6,538 nt of DNA. It comes from Bryobacteraceae bacterium (GTDB lineage Bacteria; Acidobacteriota; Terriglobia; Bryobacterales; Bryobacteraceae). Under the pieces are notes generated by a model that saw only the letters and a list, made by a program, of their open reading frames with translations, had not been told where the DNA came from and did not search any database. Shown here piece by piece: positions 1-5,769 of the stretch (positions within the stretch are counted from its first letter, which is position 1; each line of letters opens with the position of its first letter). The translations under genes and the position numbers were made by a program. The DNA lies in assembly GCA_025929455.1 (NCBI GenBank), contig JAICMB010000191.1, positions 1-6,538 on the forward strand. The letters are read 5' to 3'.

Positions 1-1
1 G

Positions 2-772
2 ACCGAAGCGCAGCGGAACGATCTGGACACTCTGGGCTACACCGTTCTCGAGCGCTTTCTCAGCGAAAAGGACCTTGACGCTTTACGCTCCCGGGTCGAG
101 GAACTGTTTACCGCCGAAGGCGATTCCGCGGGTAGCGAATTCAAACAGGAACAACAAACGCGCCGCCTTGCCAATCTCATGGACAAAGGCGAAGTCTTCG
201 AGCGCGCCATGCTATCGCCCGAGGTGTTGGCCGGCGTGCGGCACGTGCTGGGCAACGAGTTCAAGCTCAGCAGCCTGAACGTGCGCTCGGCGAACCCGCA
301 CTCGGACTGGGTGCAGCCGCTGCACGCGGATATGGGCGCCAAATCCGACGACAAGGGCTATTGGGTCTGCAATACCGTTTGGATGCTCGACGCGTTCACT
401 GAGGACAACGGCGCTTTGCGAGTGGTTCCGGGCTCGCACCGCTGGGGCGCGCTGCCGCAGGAAAAAGCGGCGGATCTGTACGCGCGGTACCCCGGCGAGG
501 TGTACGTAACCGCGCCCGCGGGAACGGTTGTCATCATGAACGCGCACCTCTGGCATGGCGGCACCGCGAACCGCACCGCGCAAAATCGCCGCGCGATGCA
601 CGGATTCTTCTGCAGAAGCGACAAACCGCAGCAGCAATATCAGAAGCGCTTGGTTCGCACGGAGGTGCAGGCTCGTTTTCTTCCCGCTACTCGCGCCCTG
701 CTCGCGCTCGACGATCCACTCAACGACGAATTGAGCGCGCATGTCGCGCAGACCAGCGGTTTTCTGAAGTGA
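2..772 (+). CDS. Phytanoyl-CoA dioxygenase (PhyH) family protein, 5' partial
   Basis: This is a non-haem Fe(II)/2-oxoglutarate-dependent dioxygenase of the PhyH family, expected to hydroxylate a small organic substrate in the cytoplasm with 2-oxoglutarate and O2. The frame is open from the window edge, so the start lies upstream; 256 residues are visible. The first visible residues (DLDTLGYTVLERFLSEKDL) are the usual PhyH N-terminal segment, so little is missing. The facial triad is present: His (codon 323-325) and Asp (329-331) in HAD, and the distal His (554-556) in LWHGG. An Arg 11 residues after that His (587-589) fits the 2-oxoglutarate carboxylate anchor. The segment FTEDNGALRVVPGSH is also typical of the family. 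The active site is therefore complete. The substrate cannot be read from the sequence, since bacterial PhyH proteins act on many different compounds. An internal ATG at 179 would delete the N-terminal segment and is not the start. Confidence 0.9.
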   Translation, partial: TEAQRNDLDTLGYTVLERFLSEKDLDALRSRVEELFTAEGDSAGSEFKQEQQTRRLANLMDKGEVFERAMLSPEVLAGVRHVLGNEFKLSSLNVRSANPHSDWVQPLHADMGAKSDDKGYWVCNTVWMLDAFTEDNGALRVVPGSHRWGALPQEKAADLYARYPGEVYVTAPAGTVVIMNAHLWHGGTANRTAQNRRAMHGFFCRSDKPQQQYQKRLVRTEVQARFLPATRALLALDDPLNDELSAHVAQTSGFLK

Positions 773-788
773 ACTTTCTGAAGTGAAC
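761..788 (+). repeat. Perfect 14-bp tandem duplication across the dioxygenase stop codon
   Basis: The unit TTTCTGAAGTGAAC occurs at 761-774 and again directly at 775-788 with no mismatch. The first copy encodes the last residues of the dioxygenase and its TGA stop (770-772). The second copy is entirely non-coding. This looks like a recent slippage duplication that left the protein unchanged. Confidence 0.9.
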
Positions 789-847
789 AATGTAACGTGT
801 GAAACAGCCGCCCTGCGCGGCGCATCACACGCACGGAGACCTATCGC

Positions 848-1129
848 GTGCGAACCCGTTCTGCCCTGCTGATCCTTGCGCTGGCCCTTTCCCTCACCGC
901 TTGCTCGCAGCATCAGAGCAACGACGCCGCATACCGCGCCGGCGAGAAAGCGCATCAATCGAGCGAGGAGCTGAAACAAGAAACGAATTCCGCCGCCCGT
1001 AAGATGGGCCGCGCCGCCCACAAGCTGGCGGATAAAACGGAAGATGCCGCGCAGAAGGCGAGCAAATCCCTCAAGCATGCCGCGCAGGAAGCGCACGAAG
1101 GTTGGAAAGAAGCCGACCGCAAAAAGTAG
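848..1129 (+). CDS. Small lipoprotein with Lys/Ala/Glu-rich helical body
   Basis: This is a 93-residue predicted lipoprotein. The GTG at 848 is chosen because it is preceded about 9 nt upstream by ACGGAG (834-838 region), because no ATG lies in frame upstream, and because it gives a proper lipoprotein signal: MRTRS, then the hydrophobic run ALLILALALSL, then a lipobox LTAC with the lipidated Cys at residue 19. The remaining 74 residues have no hydrophobic segment and are rich in Ala, Lys, Glu, Gln and His. They form an irregular run of roughly 11-residue amphipathic units such as SAARKMGRAAHKLADKTEDA. This resembles LEA-like or apolipoprotein-like helices, or Lpp-like envelope peptides, but I do not recognise a named family. 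It should sit anchored in the outer or inner membrane facing the periplasm. A stress-protection or envelope-spacer role would be a guess. It lies 75 bp after the dioxygenase and may be co-transcribed with it. Confidence 0.75.
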   Translation: MRTRSALLILALALSLTACSQHQSNDAAYRAGEKAHQSSEELKQETNSAARKMGRAAHKLADKTEDAAQKASKSLKHAAQEAHEGWKEADRKK

Positions 1130-1142
1130 TCGCCAGCGGCTA
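1121..1142 (-). terminator. Weak possible terminator of the Gfo/Idh/MocA gene
   Basis: Read on the minus strand just after the oxidoreductase stop, TAGCCG-CTGG-CGACTA can form a 6-bp stem with one C-A mismatch. It is followed by CTTTTT, the complement of 1121-1126. It overlaps the end of the convergent lipoprotein gene. The stem is short and imperfect, so this is tentative. Confidence 0.3.
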
Positions 1143-1146
1143 TCGC

Positions 1147-2475
1147 TCAGCTCGTCAACTTTCTCGCCTGCTCGTCCCAATAAACCGGCCGCTTGCGAAA
1201 ATACGACTCATTCGCCATGTGGCACGCAATCGCCGCATGATTTCCAAACACCGCATTCTCTGCAACCTGCTTGCGCGATTTCGTCGCCTGGAAGAAGTTC
1301 CATAGGTGCGGCTTGACGTCGTCCCAATCGGGTCCGCTGATATCCACATCGCCCATTAGCGGCTCGTGGCCGAGGTGCCGCGGATGCTGTTTGTGCCACT
1401 GCTCGTAATATTCCGCGCGCATCTTCGCCGGGAAACTGCTCGAGTAATAGCTCGGCTCTTCATCCTGGCCCGACTGCGCCAGGATGCGCAGGCTCGTGCC
1501 TTGAGCTTCCATCACGCCTTTCGGTCCCAGGAAGCGGGCGATTTCCGGCGTCGCCGAGCCGAGGTCCAACCGCACATAAACAGGGATGCCGTGATAATCG
1601 AACAGCACGGTATGGAAATCGGGCATGTTGCGGCCATCCTTCCAGCGGAATATGCCGCCCAGCGCGGAAGCGGAGCGCGGCGCCTCGTTCCAACCGAGCG
1701 TATACAGCATGCCGCTGATCAAATGGACCATCAGGTCGCCGCCCACTCCGGTGCCGTATTCTTTCCAGCAACGCCAGCGCGCAAAACGCACCGGATTGAA
1801 TGGGATCTTCGGCGCATCGTTCAGCCACGTGTCCCAATCGAGATTCGAGGGCGAAAGATCGAACGGCGGCGGGTACTGCCACGCCCCCGTCGGGCTGTTG
1901 CGGCCGTACGTAAGCTCCACCATCTCGATGTCGCCTATGGTTCCGTTCGCGTATAGCTCGCGCGCTTTCGCGCACAGCGCGGAACTGACGCGCTGCGACC
2001 CGATCTGCACGATGCGGTTGTTCTTGTCCGCCGCTTCCGCCATCTCGAAGCCCTGCATGATCGTATGGGACATGGGCTTCTCGCAGTAGATGTCTTTGCC
2101 GGCGTTGCAGGCGTCCACCACCACGCGCTTGTGCCAGTGATCGGGAACCGCCGCCACAATGCAATCGATGTCTTTGCGCTGCAGCAACTCGTCGTAGCGG
2201 CGGGTCGTCAACAGATTCGGATTTCCGGTGATCTGTTTAGCGAGCGTGTGGCGATCGTCGTATAGATCGGCGGCGCCCCCGCACTCCACGCCCGGCAGGG
2301 TGATCGCGTTTCCAAGCAGGCCGGAGCCCTGCATCCCAATGCCGACCATGCCGAAGCGAATGCGTTCGCCCGCGGGCGCGGTCTCCTGCGTTTGCGCAAC
2401 ACCGCGGCCGGCCATGGCTGCCATGGAAAGACTGCCCGCGGTCAGAAACGTTCGACGTCGAATGTTGGAATCCAT
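1147..2475 (-). CDS. Tat-exported Gfo/Idh/MocA family oxidoreductase
   Basis: This is a predicted NAD(P)-dependent sugar or polyol oxidoreductase of 442 residues. It starts with a twin-arginine signal (RRRTFLTAG, residues 6-14, followed by an Ala-rich segment), so it is expected to be exported folded with its cofactor. The Rossmann fold follows, with GIGMQG at residues 45-50 as the GxGxxG dinucleotide motif. PDHWH is at 111-115, and the family motif EKP is at 132-134, where the Lys is the usual catalytic or cofactor-contacting residue. In the C-terminal alpha/beta domain, GGDLMVH (245-251) gives the DxxxH pair expected at the active site. The end (NFFQATKSRKQ, then NHAAIACHMANESY) is typical of the Tat-type subgroup common in Acidobacteriota and Planctomycetes. 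Length fits that subgroup. The ATG at 2475 is chosen because it places the Tat motif correctly; no strong ribosome-binding site precedes it. The substrate is unknown. Some exported relatives bind NAD very tightly or act by unusual redox routes. Confidence 0.93.
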   Translation of the reverse strand: MDSNIRRRTFLTAGSLSMAAMAGRGVAQTQETAPAGERIRFGMVGIGMQGSGLLGNAITLPGVECGGAADLYDDRHTLAKQITGNPNLLTTRRYDELLQRKDIDCIVAAVPDHWHKRVVVDACNAGKDIYCEKPMSHTIMQGFEMAEAADKNNRIVQIGSQRVSSALCAKARELYANGTIGDIEMVELTYGRNSPTGAWQYPPPFDLSPSNLDWDTWLNDAPKIPFNPVRFARWRCWKEYGTGVGGDLMVHLISGMLYTLGWNEAPRSASALGGIFRWKDGRNMPDFHTVLFDYHGIPVYVRLDLGSATPEIARFLGPKGVMEAQGTSLRILAQSGQDEEPSYYSSSFPAKMRAEYYEQWHKQHPRHLGHEPLMGDVDISGPDWDDVKPHLWNFFQATKSRKQVAENAVFGNHAAIACHMANESYFRKRPVYWDEQARKLTS

Positions 2476-2502
2476 AATGCACCCGTGAATGCAACCATTA
2501 TG
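2473..2502. promoter_or_regulatory. Inverted repeat in the divergent intergenic region, possible operator
   Basis: CATAATG (2473-2479) and CATTATG (2496-2502) are perfect 7-bp inverted arms separated by 16 bp. They lie in the 104-bp gap between the divergent oxidoreductase and pentapeptide-repeat genes. The left arm includes the complement of the oxidoreductase start codon. A repressor bound here could block the minus-strand gene, but an inverted repeat this short may arise by chance. Confidence 0.3.
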
Positions 2503-2579
2503 TCGCAGCGAACGCTCCGATCTTATTGCGACTCTTGGCGCGGCGTGTTTTTATGTTGACACGGGCTCGCCGCACCTCT

Positions 2580-3248
2580 ATGAAACCCGTAACCAAAAAA
2601 TCGCAGGGCTTCAAACGCGACCGGCCGGACCTGCCCTCCGAATTAGAACCGGCGCGTCCAGATATCCCGCTGTTTACCGATCATGCAGAGATCGCGATCA
2701 TGGAGAGTCGCATACAAGATCTCTCACGGCCAGATCTTCGGGCCGGGAATTTTCGCCTTGACAGTTGCGTCCTGGAACGCGTGCAAATCGCCGGTGCACA
2801 GTTTGGGGCGGCGCTGTGGAAGGACGTGCGGCTGGTCGAATGCGACCTCGCCAACGTTCGTGTGCACCGCATGTCGCTCGTGAGAGCGGAGTTTATCGAC
2901 TGCCGGCTCACTGGGTTTTCAGTCACAGCATCGGATTGGCAAGATGTCCTCCTCCAGAACAGTGATGTGCGCTACGCGCATTTTCAGGCCGCGAAGTTTC
3001 GAAACTGCGAGTTCGACGGTTGCAACTGGGAGGAGGCGTCGTTGCAGCATGCCGACCTGAGCGGTTGCGTACTGCGCTCGTGCGCGCTGGCACGCGCGGA
3101 TTTTCGTGGCGCGCGGCTGCAAAACACGGATTTCCGCACGTCCGAGATCGAAGGCCTGGAGGTTGGAGCCAATGATGTGCGAGGTGCGATCGTCGATCCG
3201 GCGCAAGCGATGATCCTGGCGCGCTTACTCGGCCTCCATATTGTTTGA
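2580..3248 (+). CDS. Pentapeptide-repeat protein
   Basis: This is a 222-residue pentapeptide-repeat protein with no signal peptide, presumably cytoplasmic. After a charged leader with DRPDLPSELEPA (residues 14-25), a run of A(D/N)LXX-like units covers roughly residues 52-200. Clear examples are AQFGA, CDLAN, AEFID, AKFRN, CEFDG, ASLQH, ADLSG, ADFRG and TDFRT, which should build a right-handed quadrilateral beta-helix. The C-terminus GAIVDPAQAMILARLLGLHIV (start about residue 202) matches the capping segment seen in many such proteins, including Qnr/MfpA-like ones. That does not make it a gyrase-protection protein: most pentapeptide proteins have unknown functions. The frame also opens at TTG 2526 and ATG 2553, but the extra residues are Arg-rich and atypical. 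ATG 2580 gives the conserved-looking leader. No good ribosome-binding site precedes any candidate. It is divergent from the oxidoreductase gene. Confidence 0.85.
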   Translation: MKPVTKKSQGFKRDRPDLPSELEPARPDIPLFTDHAEIAIMESRIQDLSRPDLRAGNFRLDSCVLERVQIAGAQFGAALWKDVRLVECDLANVRVHRMSLVRAEFIDCRLTGFSVTASDWQDVLLQNSDVRYAHFQAAKFRNCEFDGCNWEEASLQHADLSGCVLRSCALARADFRGARLQNTDFRTSEIEGLEVGANDVRGAIVDPAQAMILARLLGLHIV

Positions 3249-3462
3249 GGCGCACCCACTTACAAACCTTTTACCGTTTATGAACCTGGGTGTCAGGCGG
3301 GGGCGCATCTAATGCCCAGAACGTTCAGGGCCAGGTGCGCCATGTCTGCGCACTAACCCCACTGCCTGTTCCTGAGCCTTCGTTTTGTCAGCAGCGCTGT
3401 CATTTGCGAACCACCCACTGCACAACTGCGGCGCAAATAAATCCAAAGTCGAAGGAAGGCTT
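3249..3462. other. 214-bp intergenic leader with short inverted repeats
   Basis: No coding sequence is seen here. It holds two short perfect inverted repeats. GTGCGC (3335-3340) and GCGCAC (3348-3353) enclose a 7-nt loop. ATTTGCG (3402-3408) and CGCAAAT (3432-3438) enclose 23 nt and lie just ahead of the next gene's ribosome-binding site. No T-tract follows either, so neither is a clear terminator. The second could be a regulator site or a leader hairpin for the gene at 3463. I see no recognisable riboswitch. Confidence 0.35.
3452..3456 (+). promoter_or_regulatory. Ribosome-binding site deciding the start at 3463
   Basis: AAGGA, within GAAGGAAGG (3451-3459), lies 6 nt before the ATG at 3463. 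It is the best Shine-Dalgarno match in the window. It selects this ATG over the longer open frame reaching back to 3385, and the chosen start places the signal peptide at the N-terminus. Confidence 0.75.
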
Positions 3463-4326
3463 ATGAAAAACGTCAGAAAGGCGACCCGAGGGCTATTATG
3501 GGCCCCGGCAATTTGTACCTGTTTGTTATGGACGGCTGCCAGCCTGCTTGCGCAGGCCCCACTGGCGCCCAACCAGACTCAAGGTTTCGGAAATGGCAGG
3601 TTGGTGACCTTCACCTACCTGCAAAATTTCGACTGTGTCGATCAACCGCTACTCGATCTTGATTTCAACGGTAAGAAGGCGCAGTCCGATCCGAACGAGA
3701 TGCAGACCCCCATCTGTCAGGTGATTACGGAGCCAACGCAGGACCCGGCCGGCCGCGATATCAGGCACACCGCGCATCTATACGTGCTGGTTCCGATGTT
3801 TTCGGTAGACAATGACACGAACCCCGATGACGCTATGCAATGTCCGGAAGGAGGAAGACCCGGGGAACTCTGCGGGCGCGCGCTGGGCAAAGCGCTCATT
3901 TCGCTGTTTGGCGTTGTGCCCGAGGCGTGGAAGGCGAAGGTGAACCCTGCCATCACAACGCAGTGTCCGGATCCGAGCAACCCGGTAGCAGGCACGTGTA
4001 CTATGCACGCTTCGTCGGTGGACTTATCCGTATTGCTGGCAGCGACCGGAAAGACTGGCGCGCCGGCCAAGCCGGTATTTGTGCCAACGCCGAATCACAG
4101 TCATGTGGTCGATAACGGCTTCGTGAACACCGGGGCGATCTGGTGGGAAGTGCGGCCGGTGCTCGTAATGTCGATGGGTGACTGGCCCACCGCCGACGGC
4201 AGCAGCGGGATTACGTCATCGAAACAGATGGATGCCGTCGAAGAGGCGGGCCGGGCTGTTGAAGTCGGCTCGAACTTCTTTTTGTTTTTCAGTTCGCAGA
4301 TGGACATGCACGGCATGCATCACTAG
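3463..4326 (+). CDS. Secreted protein of unknown function with Met/His-rich tail
   Basis: This is a 287-residue exported protein that I do not recognise. A signal peptide is clear: a basic start (MKNVRKATRG), a hydrophobic stretch LLWAPAICTCLLWTAASLLA, and probable cleavage near residue 30-32. The mature part has exactly six cysteines (58, 85, 127, 137, 168, 179), an even number that would allow three disulfides in an oxidising compartment. It has a segment PNHSH (210-214), a hydrophobic block GAIWWEVRPVLVMSMGDW (224-241), and a C-terminus that ends in Met/His-rich MDMHGMHH (280-287). Such Met/His clusters are known in periplasmic copper- or other metal-handling proteins, so metal binding is a reasonable inference but unproven. 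No enzyme motif or membrane segment is visible after the signal. It stands alone on its strand and converges on the TPR-like gene. A preceding AAGGA supports the start. Confidence 0.8.
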   Translation: MKNVRKATRGLLWAPAICTCLLWTAASLLAQAPLAPNQTQGFGNGRLVTFTYLQNFDCVDQPLLDLDFNGKKAQSDPNEMQTPICQVITEPTQDPAGRDIRHTAHLYVLVPMFSVDNDTNPDDAMQCPEGGRPGELCGRALGKALISLFGVVPEAWKAKVNPAITTQCPDPSNPVAGTCTMHASSVDLSVLLAATGKTGAPAKPVFVPTPNHSHVVDNGFVNTGAIWWEVRPVLVMSMGDWPTADGSSGITSSKQMDAVEEAGRAVEVGSNFFLFFSSQMDMHGMHH

Positions 4327-4337
4327 CCTGTTCGAAA

Positions 4338-4360
4338 GGCAGCCGGCGAGACCGGCTGCC
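4338..4360. terminator. Perfect 9-bp hairpin between convergent genes, likely bidirectional terminator
   Basis: GGCAGCCGG (4338-4346) and CCGGCTGCC (4352-4360) form a perfect 9-bp GC-rich stem with a 5-nt loop (CGAGA). It sits in the 37-bp gap between the stop codons of the secreted-protein gene (4326) and the TPR-like gene (4364). On the minus strand the stem is followed by TTT; on the plus strand by TCATCAATCT. The U-tract is weak on both sides, but the placement is that of a shared terminator. Confidence 0.75.
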
Positions 4361-4363
4361 TCA

Positions 4364-5644
4364 TCAATCTAATCCGCACGTTGCAAGCGCAGCCACTTTC
4401 CACTGCTTAGGACCGCCATACCCGCGGTAGTGTCTCATGATGAAGCCGCGGCCGACCGGCGTGATCTCGCGCGAGTAGCCGATGCTGTCGCCGGCGGTGC
4501 CCTGTAGAAAACTACTGTCGTCAGTCGTATTCAGCGTGTGAGGCTTTGTCCCTGTGTCGTTCCGAAATACCAGCAGGGCCGTCGAGTGCTGGATCGAGCA
4601 CAATACCGCCCAACTCGTTTCGCCGTTCTCGAAGAACTCGCCTTCGATGACATTGCGGGGAGCGCCGCTCGTGAATGGCTGCGGCACTTTGCAGTTGCGC
4701 GCGCGCAGAACCCCGGCGATCGCAGGCGGTAGGCCGGGAAACGCATCGGCTTGCAACCGGCGGATTTTCGCAACCTCCGCAGCCGCGCGCTTTGCCCAGT
4801 TCCGCTGCCGGTCCGACTCGGCCGCCCATGTCCGCCGGACAGCGTTCATATCGATCTGCGGCAGGATCTTTTGCCTGTCGAGGTTTGGATCGAGAGCCTT
4901 GGCGCGCACGAAGTAATGCTCTGCCAATTCCGCCGCGCGCATGTCTGGCGTGCCGCGCTGGAGCGTTTCGTTGTACCTGCACTGGAACAGGTATGCTGCG
5001 TTGCTGACCACCCATACGTTGCCCGACGCATCGAGCGCGGCCCGCGCGTGCGGCGTGAGCGGACCGCGATCGAGAATGGAGGACGCATACATTCCCGCCA
5101 ACGGCCGGATCGCGAATGGATGATTCGGATCGGCGGCCGCGGTCGCCTCCAGGTAACGTACGTACAGCGCGATATCGAGATCCCGAAAGAAGGACGCCGC
5201 GTTCCATTGCAAGGCCGCATCGTGGGAGTTGGTTTTTGAAGCGGCGTCCCAAAGCGCGGCCGCGCGCTTGTAATCCGCGGGCGAAAGTTCGCCCTTGGCG
5301 AAATGCGACTCGGACGCATGCAGGATCTCGGAATCCGGATGATGCTCGATAAGCCAGAGTGTGCTCCGGACGCGTTTGGCGCGGTCGTCCGCATTCGCGG
5401 CACGATCTGCGCGCTGATAGTACACCATCAGGTTCAGGCGCGCCTGCAGGTCCTCCGGGTTCGCAGCCAGTTTCCGTTCAAGCCGCGCGGCGTCGACCGG
5501 TTCCATATTGAGAACGCCGCTGACCGATTCCACGTACCAGCGGCTGAACATCGGCGGCCGCCCCTGCGGCGCAGCACTTACGCTGGCCGGAAGAAAAGCC
5601 ATGGTAGTCACCAATGTTGCCTGCACTGCCAGACGGCCTCTCAT
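4364..5644 (-). CDS. Secreted TPR-like protein of unknown function
   Basis: This is a 426-residue exported protein. The ATG at 5644 is chosen because it starts a normal signal peptide (MRGRLAVQAT, a hydrophobic segment, cleavage near SVSA-APQG at residues 24-25). The frame stays open back to a TTG at 5728, but that extension is Arg-rich and has no start support. Residues 52-260 are all-helical and TPR/SEL1-like: LERKLAANPEDLQARLNLMVYY (from residue 55), LWLIEHHPDSE (96-106), a repeat around YKRAAALWDAA (125-135), and EHYFVRAKALDPN (242-254). Residues 303-426 form a separate, beta-rich-looking domain with NVIEGEFFENGETSWAVLCS (331-350) and GYSREITPVGRGFIMRHYRGYGGPK. From memory, similar domains occur in small exported Acidobacteriota proteins. 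The role is unknown; protein interaction through the TPR part is expected. The last 13 residues look atypical (see findings). Confidence 0.75.
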   Translation of the reverse strand: MRGRLAVQATLVTTMAFLPASVSAAPQGRPPMFSRWYVESVSGVLNMEPVDAARLERKLAANPEDLQARLNLMVYYQRADRAANADDRAKRVRSTLWLIEHHPDSEILHASESHFAKGELSPADYKRAAALWDAASKTNSHDAALQWNAASFFRDLDIALYVRYLEATAAADPNHPFAIRPLAGMYASSILDRGPLTPHARAALDASGNVWVVSNAAYLFQCRYNETLQRGTPDMRAAELAEHYFVRAKALDPNLDRQKILPQIDMNAVRRTWAAESDRQRNWAKRAAAEVAKIRRLQADAFPGLPPAIAGVLRARNCKVPQPFTSGAPRNVIEGEFFENGETSWAVLCSIQHSTALLVFRNDTGTKPHTLNTTDDSSFLQGTAGDSIGYSREITPVGRGFIMRHYRGYGGPKQWKVAALATCGLD

Positions 5645-5715
5645 GCCCGCAGTGTTGCACAATACAGACGTGAAAACAGCGTAGAGTCGTGCCGCGATGT
5701 GGGCGCGGTGAACAA

Positions 5716-5735
5716 CTGTTGAACGCAATCAACAG
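5716..5735. promoter_or_regulatory. 20-bp palindromic site upstream of the TPR-like gene, possible operator
   Basis: CTGTTGA (5716-5722) and TCAACAG (5729-5735) are perfect inverted 7-bp arms around a 6-bp spacer (ACGCAA). The dyad lies about 70 bp before the ATG of the minus-strand TPR-like gene, a usual place for a dimeric repressor or activator site. The arms are perfect, but no regulator gene is in the window to link it to. The rest of 5645-5769 shows no gene. Confidence 0.4.
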
Positions 5736-5769
5736 ATCTTCCTGCGTGGAAGCGGATTTGTCGACGTAG

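Noticed and set aside
212..1180. A 322-residue open frame on the minus strand across the dioxygenase and lipoprotein genes
   Set aside because: It is antisense to two well-supported genes, is very Arg-rich in its second half, and has no family resemblance. It is a GC-driven shadow.
1366..1956. A 196-residue plus-strand frame inside the oxidoreductase gene
   Set aside because: It is antisense to motif-bearing coding sequence of the Gfo/Idh/MocA enzyme, with Arg/His/Ala-rich composition typical of a shadow frame.
2700..3248. ATG 2700 as the true start of the pentapeptide-repeat protein
   Set aside because: It would remove a leader with a DLPSELEPA-type segment that looks typical of related proteins. 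It is kept only as an alternative if the promoter at 2556 proves active.
2580..3248. Pentapeptide-repeat protein as a Qnr-type quinolone-resistance determinant
   Set aside because: Only the general fold and C-terminal cap are shared. The Qnr-specific loops and context are not visible, and most pentapeptide proteins are unrelated to gyrase.
3335..3353. GTGCGC/GCGCAC hairpin as terminator of the pentapeptide-repeat gene
   Set aside because: The stem is only 6 bp, it lies 87 bp after the stop, and no T-tract follows it.
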